From DATMRF01 sp035566435 (GTDB lineage Bacteria; Verrucomicrobiota; Verrucomicrobiia; Limisphaerales; UBA8199), in contig DATMRF010000120.1 in assembly GCA_035566435.1 (NCBI GenBank), positions 1 to 64,000 on the forward strand: a stretch of DNA of 64,000 nucleotides, in the 5' to 3' direction. The position numbers and the translations under genes were made by a program. The notes under the pieces are model-generated. The model saw only the letters and a list, made by a program, of their open reading frames with translations. It searched no databases and was not told the origin of the DNA. Positions 1 through 9,300 of this stretch are shown here, one piece after another (within the stretch, counting starts at the first letter, position 1; each line of letters starts with the position of its first letter).

Positions 1-907
1 GCGACTTAAATTCCCCCAGCGACCCTGTCGGCAGCCAGGCCGACCAATCCCGCGTAGTCCTGACCAATCCCGACCAATCCGGAGTTGGATAATCTTTTTC
101 CCTGGCCCGAGAGCTCAAAGTTCAGCCTTCCACCGTATCACCTGGGCTGATATAATTCGTCCTTTCAGGACTCTTGAATTTGGCTCGCTGCGCTCGGACA
201 GGGGCGAACTTATGCTCGCGGGCAGCTTATTCCTATTGCCTTCGCTTGTGACCCCGGAACAATAGCACAAAACGATGGCAAAGGGTATTTTGAGACCAAC
301 ACTTCCCCGGTACAAATGATCCCCCAGGAGCCGACCGCCACAGGTGAAGAACTGACCGCACTTCAAAGAACTCGCGGAACACAGAATTGATTATCAAGGC
401 GGATTGTAACGCGCGTCTGTTTGGCGGGGCCACGCAAGAGAGCGGAGCGCCGCCAGCAATGCCACTCGGCGAAGCCCAGGCAACCTTTGAGCGTAGAAGA
501 GCTTAGAGCACTGCAAACAGCACAGCCGGATGGTCCAATTTCCGTGTTTGACCTGCGCGAACCAACCGTCGCGAACGATGGACCCTTCGCACACAAAACA
601 TTGACCCATCCCTGCGGGGAGGCCCTTCGCACCGCTGTGGTTCATTTGAATGGTTACGCCAAAAGAGAACAGCAGACCCTTTGGCCCCCTCGTGTCGTCC
701 GGCCCGCGCCCAGCTTAGGCTTCGCTCGAAGAGGTTGGAGCATAAGGTTTGTTGCGAAGGCCTAACTCACCGCGATGAGCGAAACCCGCTCGTTTGGATC
801 CTTGCGGGCGAGGGCCTTGAATTCCTTACATAACAATTATCGAAGCTGTTGGTCGTTTCAAAGTTTACTGGCAGCGCGTTGGTGGAACGATTGTCCCCAA
901 CATCGAC
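1..907. other. Gene-poor flank with no confident coding sequence
   Basis: No reading frame here has a recognisable domain, signal peptide or convincing ribosome site. Several overlapping open frames exist on both strands between 115 and 860, which is expected by chance at this G+C. The longest is a 114-codon plus-strand frame at 421-765 with an Arg-rich start and no familiar motif. The stretch carries one copy of a dispersed 80-bp repeat (144-224) found again at 6215-6296. Confidence 0.6.
144..224 (+). repeat. Dispersed 80-bp repeat, copy 1
   Basis: Starts GGGCTGATATAATTCGTCC and ends at CTCGCGGGCA. The second copy at 6215-6296 matches almost throughout, with a few substitutions and one extra A in the middle. 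Both copies lie outside recognisable genes and in the same orientation. No ORF is conserved between them, so this looks like a non-coding dispersed repeat, possibly a remnant of a larger unit. Confidence 0.85.
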
Positions 908-1786
908 TTAAGGGTATGTGCTGACGCCGGCGGCATGTTGGGCCATCCAGAGGATGTCGAGATCGTTGGGCAGATTCTGGTTCAGCGGCAGCAACTGCCC
1001 AGGTTTGAGCGCTGGCATCGTGCGGGGGTCCTTGAACCTGTGAATCTCGGAGTGACCATCGGCGAACGAGTAACCCGCGGCGTTGCCATGATAGCTGGCC
1101 GGATAATCGATGAGTTGCCACAGGGTATCAGGATCTGACGCGAACCAGCCGTCGTTGATACTATCCTCGCGTTCATCGAGGAATACAAACAAGTCAGTAG
1201 GTGCCTTGATGTCGGAAGTCTTTTTGTTCAGCGCGTATTTGGGGTTACCAGGGGCAGTCCACTTGCGCGACTCATTGCCGACAAAGTTATTCATCGACAG
1301 GCTGCGCACGCGGGGCACCCTGGCACTGCCAAAAATCCCCACTGAGTGATCGGCCGGGCATTTGAAAGCCGCGGGGTTTTTGATGTAAGGCCCCAGATAG
1401 GCGCCGTAGGGGTATTTGTCATGGTTTACCAACATGTCGAGGTTGGTGTTGCACCCAAAGGGTTGACCGGCTGTATCGTCCAACCAGCCTGCCACCCAAG
1501 CCTCGTCGCCCTGAGCTTGTCCTACAGCGGTTCCGTCCCGATTGTAAACAATCTTGTCGGAGTTGTCCGTGGCGTAAAGCGTCCACGCCACCATCATTTG
1601 CTTGGTATTGTTCATGCAATAAACGCCCTGAGTCTTTTGCCTGGCTCGGCTCAATGATGGCAGGAGCAGCGCCGCCAAAATTGCGATGATGGCAATAACG
1701 ACAAGCAGTTCGATCAGGGTAAATCCGCAACCGCAACCGCAGCGGGCACAGCGTGGTATTTTTACTTGCGGGTGAAGGTTCCTCAT
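908..1786 (-). CDS. Type II secretion pseudopilin-like protein (H-X9-DG family)
   Basis: About 292 aa if translation starts at the ATG at 1786; an upstream TTG at 1858 would add 24 residues of unconvincing sequence. Residues 22-49 form the prepilin methylation segment: FTLIELLVVIAIIAILAALL with the Glu at mature position 5. This places it with type IV pilin/pseudopilin-like proteins that prepilin peptidase cleaves after Gly21. The C-terminal half contains H-G-N-A-A-G-Y-S-F-A-D-G, a good H-X9-DG motif of the family expanded in Verrucomicrobiota and Planctomycetota. The leader has an unusual Cys cluster (C13, C16, C18, C20) just before the cleavage site. Function beyond secretion or surface assembly is unknown. 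Confidence 0.88.
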   Translation of the reverse strand: MRNLHPQVKIPRCARCGCGCGFTLIELLVVIAIIAILAALLLPSLSRARQKTQGVYCMNNTKQMMVAWTLYATDNSDKIVYNRDGTAVGQAQGDEAWVAGWLDDTAGQPFGCNTNLDMLVNHDKYPYGAYLGPYIKNPAAFKCPADHSVGIFGSARVPRVRSLSMNNFVGNESRKWTAPGNPKYALNKKTSDIKAPTDLFVFLDEREDSINDGWFASDPDTLWQLIDYPASYHGNAAGYSFADGHSEIHRFKDPRTMPALKPGQLLPLNQNLPNDLDILWMAQHAAGVSTYP

Positions 1787-1887
1787 AATGTCTCTCGTGC
1801 TGCTGCGAACTGGGAATTGGACTGATGTTAAATCGGCCGGCACATGCCGAGCTTTCAAAGGTGAAGACTGCTCCGACTCACTAGAAA

Positions 1888-2616
1888 TCAGCGATGGCCG
1901 CCGCCGTGGGAACCTCCGTAGCCACCGTGGGAACCTCCGTAGCCACCGTGGAAACCGCCGTAGCCACCGTGGAAACCGCCGTAGCCACCGCGGTAACCGC
2001 CGTAGCCACCGCGGTAACCGCCGTAATATCCATAGCGCCCGTAGCCGAATCCAAAGCCGAAGAACGGGTAGTAGTACGGGTAGCCATAGTACCCGCCATA
2101 ATAGGGCCCGTAGTAATAGGGGGAGTAACCGGAATAGGAGTATGCAGGCGCTGGATTGGGGACGACATAGACCGATGAGGAGGGGACATAACCTGGCTCA
2201 GGAGCAACGAAAGTCGGCGCTGGGGCAGGCACAGCGGCGTTGGTGTAAGCAGGTTGAGACTGAGCCACGGCTGCCGACGGCAGGGCGCCGGTCTCGGCCA
2301 GTTTTTTCCGCTGATCCAGCATTTGGTTCACGATGCGCTCGGAAACCCCCTGCTCCTTCAGATACACAATATCCGAAGGAGCGAGGTTATAGACCGTGCC
2401 GGAGTTTTGGATGTAGCTCGAGATGATGTCATCGCCGACCTTTGCCTGGCTGAGTTTGAGAACGTCGGCGACACCATAAGGGAGCCTGGGGGGCGGCTCC
2501 ATTTGCGAAGCCGAATCTGACTTCGCCAGCGCGGCGAAAGCGAGCAGCCACGCGCCGCCGAGAACTGGCAGGAACCTGATTCGAGAAAGCGCGTTTTTCA
2601 CGACTTTAAGGAGCAA
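1888..2616 (-). CDS. Exported Gly/Tyr-rich protein with an N-terminal helical domain
   Basis: 242 aa from a TTG at 2616; a GTG at 2601 (reading MKNALSRIRF) is an alternative start and would also give a good signal peptide ending near AFAALA. Residues about 46-103 form a helical domain (GVADVLKLSQ ... YIQN ... IVYLKEQGVS ... ML) that recurs clearly in the exported protein at 19302-21098. A Pro/Ala linker follows, then a Tyr/Gly-rich region and six seven-residue repeats of the type GGYGG(Y/F/S)(R/H), ending GGGHR. The start lies 3 bp downstream of the stop of the TIGR03118 gene, so the two are probably co-transcribed. The role may be structural at the cell surface; that is inference from composition. 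Confidence 0.72.
   Translation of the reverse strand: MLLKVVKNALSRIRFLPVLGGAWLLAFAALAKSDSASQMEPPPRLPYGVADVLKLSQAKVGDDIISSYIQNSGTVYNLAPSDIVYLKEQGVSERIVNQMLDQRKKLAETGALPSAAVAQSQPAYTNAAVPAPAPTFVAPEPGYVPSSSVYVVPNPAPAYSYSGYSPYYYGPYYGGYYGYPYYYPFFGFGFGYGRYGYYGGYRGGYGGYRGGYGGFHGGYGGFHGGYGGSHGGYGGSHGGGHR
1901..2026 (-). repeat. Six 21-bp tandem repeats inside a coding region
   Basis: Six consecutive 21-bp units of the type CC(A/G)CCG(T/C)GG(G/A/T)AACC(T/G)CCGTA(G/A) run from 1901 to 2026. Neighbouring units come in near-identical pairs, which suggests stepwise duplication. They encode the heptapeptide repeats at the C-terminus of the Gly/Tyr-rich protein. The unit length is a multiple of three, so copy-number changes would keep the frame. 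Confidence 0.9.
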
Positions 2617-2619
2617 GGG

Positions 2620-3777
2620 TTAATCGTCGTCATTTTCGTCCCCTTCGTTCTCACGCTGGGCTACCGGGGCGAGGCTGCCAAACAAACCGTGGCTTTCGCC
2701 GTCGGGACCTGCCGTGAAGAAGAGCGTGTCGGGAGTTCCAGCCCTGGCGCCATTCCCGAAGGTGAGAGCCCACAGGCCGTCAATAACCACTGGACCTTCA
2801 TCAACGCCCTTGAGCAACCCCCGGAATTCACCTGTGGCGTCGAAGCTCATGATCGTGCCGCGGCCGAAGTTGCCGACGAGCAACTGGTCGCCGTGTCTGC
2901 CGAAGGTGATGGGTGAGAGCGCCAGGCCCCAGGGCGAGTCGAGCTCGTGGAGCGGTCCGCCGGCGTCTGAACCGGTGGCGAATCGCCGGAATGCACCCGT
3001 TTGGGGATCAAAGGTATCGATCAGGCCATGTCCACGACCGGCAACATCGTCATGTTTGGCGTCGTTTTGTTTGGCGAAGGTAACGAAGACCACACCGGCA
3101 AGCGACCGGACATTGAAGGGGGCATAGCCTGCCGGCGCGTTCGGATCGGAAAACTGAGCCACCAAGGCTACGCCAGACGCATTGGTGCAGTAGGCGTCGA
3201 GAGTTCCTTCCCGGAAATTGGCGGCGAGCAACACGGGCCCGTTGGAAGTCAAAATGAGGGTGATGCCCTTGTAAACCGCTGTGGCTCGGTTCGTCAGCGT
3301 CTCCGCCGCAGTGCCGAGGGCGGGGCGCCATCCTGAGATAGTGCCATCCTCGCTGGCAAAAATGAAGAGATCCCCATTGAATCCGCCCGTACCGTTGAAC
3401 AATTGACCGGTGGGGGTGCCGTCTCCCGGGATAGCCACTTGAAGGCCGAGCTTGCTGACGTGGACCAGGCCACCAGAGTCGTTGGTGACGGCATAAAGGG
3501 TGGCCAGGCCGCTGCCGTTGTCGCTAATCCAGAACGGGCTGGTGCCGCTAAAGGACGTGCCCCACGCGTTGACCAGGTTGGTGTCCTGCAGCAAGGCAAC
3601 GCCGGGCAGGTCGGATACGAGATTGACCTGTTGGTAATGATTCGGTTTGTCCTGCTGCGACAGGGCGGCTGAAGGCATACAGGCCAGCCCAATCAGCATT
3701 GCCAACGCGCATAGGCTCTGGCCTGGCAAAGTGAGTATTGCAGTGGTGAACGTGTTCTTGCTCTTGTTCATTCTCAT
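2620..3777 (-). CDS. TIGR03118 family exported protein (beta-propeller-like)
   Basis: 385 aa. The signal peptide ends near PSAALSQQ (residue about 40). The mature start YQQVNLVSDLPGVALLQDTN followed by LVNAWGTSFSGTSPFWISDNGSG is diagnostic of the TIGR03118 family, secreted proteins of unknown function that resemble NHL/beta-propeller folds. Later family motifs include NGDLFIFASEDGTISGW, DSPWGLALSP and DGLWALTFGNG. The C-terminus is acidic (ENEGDENDDD). It lies directly upstream of the Gly/Tyr-rich gene with 3 bp between them. The family assignment is firm; the biochemical role is unknown. Confidence 0.9.
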   Translation of the reverse strand: MRMNKSKNTFTTAILTLPGQSLCALAMLIGLACMPSAALSQQDKPNHYQQVNLVSDLPGVALLQDTNLVNAWGTSFSGTSPFWISDNGSGLATLYAVTNDSGGLVHVSKLGLQVAIPGDGTPTGQLFNGTGGFNGDLFIFASEDGTISGWRPALGTAAETLTNRATAVYKGITLILTSNGPVLLAANFREGTLDAYCTNASGVALVAQFSDPNAPAGYAPFNVRSLAGVVFVTFAKQNDAKHDDVAGRGHGLIDTFDPQTGAFRRFATGSDAGGPLHELDSPWGLALSPITFGRHGDQLLVGNFGRGTIMSFDATGEFRGLLKGVDEGPVVIDGLWALTFGNGARAGTPDTLFFTAGPDGESHGLFGSLAPVAQRENEGDENDDD

Positions 3778-4019
3778 AGTTATTGCGTGTTTTGCGTATG
3801 ATGCAGTTTGTTGCTGGTGGTTATTTTGCAGACTTCGATCGCGCGCCGGTTGGCGGAAATGAAATCGCTGCCGTCGATGAACTCTCTATGTTCTCATCCT
3901 GTTCAGCGTTCCAGACCGGTTGCCGGGGAAAAATATTCCCGGGAGCTTAATTTCACTGTCTCTCAACCAGTTTGCGCGGGGCCTATCTGTAATGTGTTCA
4001 TCACCGAGGGCACCGTGGA

Positions 4020-4436
4020 TCATTTCCAACTCCACTGAAACAGCCGCAGGCCCCGCGGTTGCCCACTGGTGTCCGGCCCCGCCCAGTTCCGGCTGCTTGG
4101 GAAGTCACTAAAGCCGGTTGGCTGGCGGTCAGGCCACTGAAAGCTCTCGTTAGATGCACCAACGCCAATCAAGGCCCCGCTGAAAAGCCTGAAGCTTTTG
4201 CGAGGCCTTGCGCCACTGGCCGCTCTGCTCAAGCTATCAGCCTTCCAATCGATGCCTTTCCGGAGCATTGTTTTTTGGTCGGTCGGTGCGGCTGCGTTTG
4301 TCATGTTGCCACCCAAGAAATTCGTCGAAGTATTGACGTTGCCGCCACAAGCATCGGCGCTGAACGTCTGTGCTGTGAAGGCGATCCAGATGCAACCGAA
4401 CAGCAGCGAAATGGAGAAGCATGGATTGGCTTTCAT
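4020..4436 (-). CDS. Small exported hypothetical protein
   Basis: 138 aa. The ATG at 4436 is preceded by GAGGT at good spacing, which supports this start. Residues 1-27 (MKANPCFSISLLFGCIWIAF, then TAQTFSA) form a plausible signal peptide. The mature part is short, polar and Ser/Gly/Pro-rich with no motif I recognise. It sits 30 bp downstream of the TRASH/YHS-like gene on the same strand, so it may belong to that transcription unit. The C-terminal part could be read-through of non-coding sequence. Confidence 0.5.
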   Translation of the reverse strand: MKANPCFSISLLFGCIWIAFTAQTFSADACGGNVNTSTNFLGGNMTNAAAPTDQKTMLRKGIDWKADSLSRAASGARPRKSFRLFSGALIGVGASNESFQWPDRQPTGFSDFPSSRNWAGPDTSGQPRGLRLFQWSWK

Positions 4437-4466
4437 GTTTGCGACCTCACCTTTGATCTGCGTTGG

Positions 4467-4814
4467 TCAGCAAGTTTCTTCAATTTGCGGAACATAGCGC
4501 GGAGCGGCCATGGCTCTTTTAGCGCCCAGTACCTGATACGCGGCCTCAGGGTGGAATCCTTCGTCCTGGCCTGACCTCTGGCCCTCGGTTTTCAGCGATT
4601 CCTGCAGCTCTTGCTCGCGCATTCTCTTTGCCAGGCGGGCAAGGTAAGGGTCCGGCTCTTGTGCAAATGTCCTCAGGCAGGCGGGATTGCACAAGCTGAT
4701 GGTGTTGCCATGATGGTCAATACGCAGAGCGCCGTGGCCAGGCTCAACGCTGTTTCCGCAAATCACGCACCTTTCCCAATCGGACTGGTGATGCATCTCA
4801 TTTTCACTGTTCAC
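4467..4814 (-). CDS. Small TRASH/YHS-like zinc-finger protein
   Basis: 115 aa from a GTG at 4814; an ATG at 4796 is an alternative start. Residues 16-50 hold two Cys pairs, C-V-I-C about 26 residues before C-N-P-A-C with an aromatic LRTF tail. This is the layout of TRASH/YHS-type metal-binding fingers. The rest is a charged helix (PYLARLAKRMREQELQESLK) and a polar tail. Such small fingers are usually linked to metal sensing or binding, but nothing nearby shows which metal or partner. It precedes the small exported gene at 4020-4436. Confidence 0.65.
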   Translation of the reverse strand: MNSENEMHHQSDWERCVICGNSVEPGHGALRIDHHGNTISLCNPACLRTFAQEPDPYLARLAKRMREQELQESLKTEGQRSGQDEGFHPEAAYQVLGAKRAMAAPRYVPQIEETC

Positions 4815-4843
4815 GGGTGTGTGCCCTTTCTGGTTTTAGTGGT

Positions 4844-5632
4844 TCACGGGACGGCCAGAGTGTTCGGTCCGGGAGCGAAGGTGTTCGGGTCGCCGCTGTT
4901 GCTGAGTTGATCGCGGAGCCTGGAGCTACTGAACCCCTGGGTGCTGCCGTCGGTTAGAAGCACGTTGCCGTTCTTCTGGTGCATTTTGTCGGTCCACGTA
5001 GGAGTGGCCACGCTCGCCGCAAAGGTGTTGCCCAAGGCCACCACGCTGTTTTGTAACGCACCGTAACCGTTGTTGGGGAAAGCAAGCGGCAATGTCGCCT
5101 GGCCGGGGCCCTGACCATAGATATTTCGGTCCCCGGCGAGCATCATCTGCGGGTTATTCTCCGACGCATCAACGCCCAGGAAGTAAGAGACTTCCCAGTT
5201 ATTGAAGTACTGGCTTTGGACCGTGCTGGTGTCCCCAACCTGCATCGAGAAATTCGTCTGGGCGGAACGTTCATCCGACGGGCAGACGAGCACTTTCGGC
5301 GTGCTCAGCTCGTTCGACATCACACCCCAAACCTGGTAAAGGTACCCGGCACTTACGGTCCGGCTTCCTCCAGCCTGATTGATGATGGGATTAGGCGGGC
5401 CGCCCTCCGCGCTGCCGACCAGCATTGGATATCGGTCGTTATTGTCCAGCGCCCAGGTCTTCATGGCCAGGCCCATTTGTTTGAGATTGTTGCCGCAACT
5501 GATGCGTTGCGCGCGCGCCTTGGCCTTGGCCAGCGCCGGCAGCAACAGGGCCGCAAGGATGGCGATAATGGCGATAACAACCAACAACTCGATCAGCGTG
5601 AATGCTCGGGGGTTTCGGTTGAGGTCATTCAT
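4844..5632 (-). CDS. Type II secretion pseudopilin-like protein (H-X9-DG family), second copy
   Basis: About 262 aa from the ATG at 5632; an upstream in-frame ATG at 5707 adds 25 residues and cannot be excluded because neither start has a clear ribosome site. The short leader MNDLNRNPRA is followed by FTLIELLVVIAIIAILAALL and LPALAKAKA. The residue before the expected cleavage site is Ala rather than the usual Gly. The C-terminal motif H-Q-K-N-G-N-V-L-L-T-D-G is H-X9-DG. It is a paralogue of the protein at 908-1786, similar mainly in the N-terminal helix. Its role in surface assembly is inferred from the family. Confidence 0.88.
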   Translation of the reverse strand: MNDLNRNPRAFTLIELLVVIAIIAILAALLLPALAKAKARAQRISCGNNLKQMGLAMKTWALDNNDRYPMLVGSAEGGPPNPIINQAGGSRTVSAGYLYQVWGVMSNELSTPKVLVCPSDERSAQTNFSMQVGDTSTVQSQYFNNWEVSYFLGVDASENNPQMMLAGDRNIYGQGPGQATLPLAFPNNGYGALQNSVVALGNTFAASVATPTWTDKMHQKNGNVLLTDGSTQGFSSSRLRDQLSNSGDPNTFAPGPNTLAVP

Positions 5633-5792
5633 GGTTGTTTGAGCCCGCGCGCGCTTGAGGTGGCCGATGGGTTGAGGCGCTAATGATGGTGTGATGAATT
5701 TGGACATATGGTTTGCCGGTTAATTTTTCATTGTTTCCATTTGCAGCGACTGGGCTACGCCTTCATCCATCCATACCGCTGCCAGTCCAGAT

Positions 5793-5827
5793 CTATTCCC
5801 GAGAAAAATTTCTCTCGCCGGGAATAG
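5793..5827. promoter_or_regulatory. 35-bp dyad upstream of the pseudopilin gene
   Basis: Outer arms CTATTCCCG and CGGGAATAG pair perfectly (9 bp), and the inner part GAGAAAAATTTCTC adds a further palindrome. It lies 86 bp beyond the upstream ATG of the pseudopilin-like gene. It could be an operator or an mRNA hairpin. A weaker related dyad (CCGGGGAA-N5-TTCCCGGG, 3923-3943) lies upstream of the TIGR03118 gene. Confidence 0.5.
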
Positions 5828-6040
5828 ACTGACGTCCGAAACGGTCTCCTATTAAAAGGTTGTCGGGTCAGACTACAAAGGTTCCGGCCGCGACGAGTTA
5901 TAATCCAAAGCAGAGAGCCTGAATTCTCCTCCCTTGACTCAACAGAAGGGGGTCGGTTCCGCACCCTCGCATCTATTTCCCGCGGCGCTGACAGAAACGG
6001 GTCCTACGCGGTCAGCACAAGGCTGCTCGGGGAACGGGTG

Positions 6041-6077
6041 CAGGTTGAAGGTTGAAGGTTGAGGTTTCAAGTTTCGG
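6041..6077. repeat. GGTTGAAGGTTG-type dispersed repeat
   Basis: The sequence repeats GGTTGAA units and ends TTTCAAGTTTCGGGG. Related but longer copies that fold on themselves lie at 21291-21341 and 33754-33820. All three are intergenic. Confidence 0.7.
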
Positions 6078-6214
6078 GGTTGGCGAGTAACCGCGAACAG
6101 GCCAATTGCCTGCCAATTGATTCCGTCGCAGACCAACGGCTTGGCTCATGATTCATGAAGCGCGCTTTCAGCGCTGGCGATGGTTTTTTGGTTCATGAAC
6201 CCACGGCGTTGGCT

Positions 6215-6296
6215 GGGCTGATATATTTCGTCCTTTCAGGACTCTTGAAATTTGGCTCGCTGCGCTCGCACAGGGGCGAACTTATGCTCGCGGGCA
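6215..6296 (+). repeat. Dispersed 80-bp repeat, copy 2
   Basis: Near-identical to 144-224 and in the same orientation, starting GGGCTGATATATTTCGTCC and ending CTCGCGGGCA. It sits just beyond the 3' end of the LamG/Ig/PA14 gene, next to that gene's terminator. Confidence 0.85.
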
Positions 6297-6307
6297 TGTG
6301 CGGTGTA

Positions 6308-6338
6308 CAAAAAGGAGACCGAGGCTGACCTCGGTCTC
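6308..6338 (-). terminator. Rho-independent terminator of the LamG/Ig/PA14 gene
   Basis: On the minus strand, GAGACCGAGG and CCTCGGTCTC form a perfect 10-bp stem (6315-6338) with a four-base loop, followed by CTTTTTGT. It lies 23 bp past the stop codon of the gene at 6362-10420 and faces the right way. Confidence 0.9.
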
Positions 6339-6361
6339 TTGCAAGGAACCAGACTCCCGGG

Positions 6362-9300
6362 CTACTGCACGATGCGATAGAACAGGTGCGGCCCCAGGCC
6401 CGGGGTCACTGAGTACGGGCTGCTTGGATTGCCCGGAACAGGCGTCCAGGTCTTAAGGTCAGTCGATTGGTACAATGTTCCGACTCCCGTCCAGGAGATC
6501 CGCACCTGACCACTGCTGAAGGTCGGCGGATTGAAGACGGGCGCAGGCAGGGACGCGTAGGTGGAAAGGTATTGGGCCTGAATCGGCGGCAGGTTAGTGG
6601 CCGAGGTGGTGTCGGTTGAAATACGCCATCCAACCTTCACGAAATCACCTCCGCCGCCTTCCGCGTGAAGCGCCTGGATGAAATAGTGAGTTCCCGCCGC
6701 CAGCGTAATCGGGGCGGATACACGAGGGTTGGGCGGTTCGACAAACACCCCATTGTCAAAGGCCGTTTCCTGGGCGATCGTCGCCGCGTTCGCCGGGTTG
6801 GAATCGGTGCTCAGCAATAACCAGGAAGCATCGTCGCTCGCGAGGAAGAACGTGTAATCCCCCGAGACGGTCGGCGTGAGAAAGCCGGAGAGGCTGTCGC
6901 CATAGTTGTCGCCAAAGGCACCGAACTTCGGGTTGTTGTTGAGGTCACCGCCGGTGATTTGGGTCGTGTCGAATATTGTGGTGGTGTCGTTCGTGTGAGG
7001 TTCATTGGGATAATTCGGACTGCTCGTCAGCGAGACCACGCCGTTCACCGGGCTGCCAAGGTAGTAATAGTCCCAGTACAGCTTTCCCGACGTTAACACC
7101 GGCGCCCGGAACGAGATCACCGCGGGTGCCATCGTGTTGGGCGTTTGAGCCTGATCCTTTACGCCGCTTACGGTGAGCGAATACTTCTGGCCAGGCGTCA
7201 GTCCGGCAGTCAGCAAATACACGGTCCGCCAGTCCGCACCAAACGGCGCCGCCTGCAGGTCGGCCGCGAGGACGACACTGCTTAACGCGACGGCTGGGCT
7301 GAGGACGTAATTCGCCGGGTTGCTGCCGGTCGCCAGATCGATGCGCTTGTTAAAAGCGACCTTCACGAGGAAGGGCGTTGGCCCCGCGGCGTTGGGTGTG
7401 GCCAGGCCGCTGGAGAAGTTGACCACCGGCGGATTGGTATCGGGCAGGATCACCACTTTCGCGTTGGCCGAGACGCTTCCCCCCACCGGGTTGGTGACCA
7501 CCAGGTGGTACAGGCCCGAGTCAGACGGCTGGCACTCGGCAATCGTCAGCGTCAGGTTGGTGACTCCGTTCGGATAATGGGGCGTGTTATCCACCGGGTT
7601 GAGCGTGTCCGTCAGATTGGATCCATCTTTGACCCATTGATAGGTATTGGGCACGCCTGCCACCACAGGTGTCAGCGTGATCGTGCTGCCCTCGACATTG
7701 GTGACACCCGCCGGGGACTGGGTCACCTGCGAAGGCACCCAGCCATAGCTCCAGTGGTTGGTGATCTGTGTCCGCGAAAGGGCATAGCTGTAGAACGCAA
7801 TATCACACAGCGCGCCGTGATAGTAATGAGTATCGTCGCTGCGGGAGCCGACGTAGAATGACTTGGCCGTGTTGGGAACGAAGGGCGGCGCGCCTTCCGT
7901 GACATAATTGTCGACACCCGCCGGGAGGGGAGGATCCTCCTGAATGTCGCCAAGTTGGCCGTTGACGTAGAGGTACATATTGGTCGTGTCCCAAACGCCA
8001 ACCACGTGGAACCATGCTCCGTTGGGCGGCACATTGTCATCGGCCGTGATCATGTTGTAACCGCCACCTGCGGCGGAGTGGAATTCATAACCGGGCGCAT
8101 TTCCATCGAGGTAAAACTCGTAACCGCTGTCCCGGGATGGCCGGTTCATGGAGGAGAGTGGAACAAAGAAGCCGTAGCTCGCCAGTTGTCCCCAGAACTC
8201 GATTGTGAACGGCCCGTTGGGATTGAGCGCGGGAGAATTGGGGACCAGCGCCCTGCCGGAAGAACCGTTGAAAGCAGCTCCGGCGCTCGTGTCTCCCGGG
8301 AAGCCGCCGGCGCTATAAGTCACGCCGCTGCTGTTGTAAGTGCCGTCATAGAGACCGGCCGAGTCTACCGCCGTGGGCCCCGCCGTATCGGCCAGGCGCC
8401 AAAACGCTGTCGGGTTATCGCTCATCACCTTGCCGACGTACCCCGCCGGCGGCGCCGTGAATGTCAGAACGATCGGCTGCGTGTTGGTCCGGCCAAAGAC
8501 GTTGGTAATATTCAAACTGTAAGTCGCGCTGTAGCTGGTCTGGGCCTGCAGGAGCGTCAGGCTTGGACCGGTGGCTCCGGGAATGGCGATTCCATTTGAG
8601 GTCCACTGGAAAGTGAAGGGCAGGGCGCCGCCGACGTTGACCAACAGGGTCGGCGAACCGCCGGCCAGCATCGTCTTGGAACCTGGCTGGCTGGCAATGG
8701 TCGGAGGCGCGTTGTTCGTGCCATAGAAGAATTTGGTATAATGGCCCTGGATGGTGGCGGACGACAGCGCAGTGCTGTAAACGGCCAACTCATCCACGGT
8801 GCCGGCCCAACGGCCATCGGCCGTTGAGGTCCCGACCGAACCAATCCAGGCCGGGCCACCCGGCGAGGTGCCGAAGCTGGTCTGAGTTTGGGAGCCGAGC
8901 GACAGCCCGTTGAAGTAGGGAGTGACATTGGTGCCGTGATCGAACACGAAGGCGACATGGGCCCATCGGCCGATCAGGCCCCCGGGGACAGGCCACGAGA
9001 GGCCGGTCGTGCTGTTGGTGTAAACCAGAAAACTGCCGTTTGCCGAGGCCTGCAGGGCATAATAGATAGGGTTTGCGTCAAAACATTCAGCGAAAAAAGT
9101 CGGAGCGCTTACCGTTGCCTCGCTCAGGTAGAGCAACGCTTCGACAGTACCATTGCCGCTGGGGAATTCGTAGGCCGGGTTGTTGGGGATTTGGACGTCG
9201 CCATCCAGGCTGAAAGACAAGGCGCGCTCGCCAAAAGCGCGGTTGGTCCTGCCGTCGTAGGTTGCGTTCAGCTCGAGGGTGCCGTTATAGGTGGCATTTA

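Noticed and set aside
421..765. 114-codon plus-strand frame in the gene-poor flank
   Set aside because: No motif, no clear ribosome site, Arg/Pro-rich composition as in non-coding high-G+C DNA, and overlapping open frames on the other strand.
1901..2026. Regular 21-bp repeats considered as a CRISPR-like array
   Set aside because: Units are contiguous without spacers and encode a Gly-rich peptide repeat.
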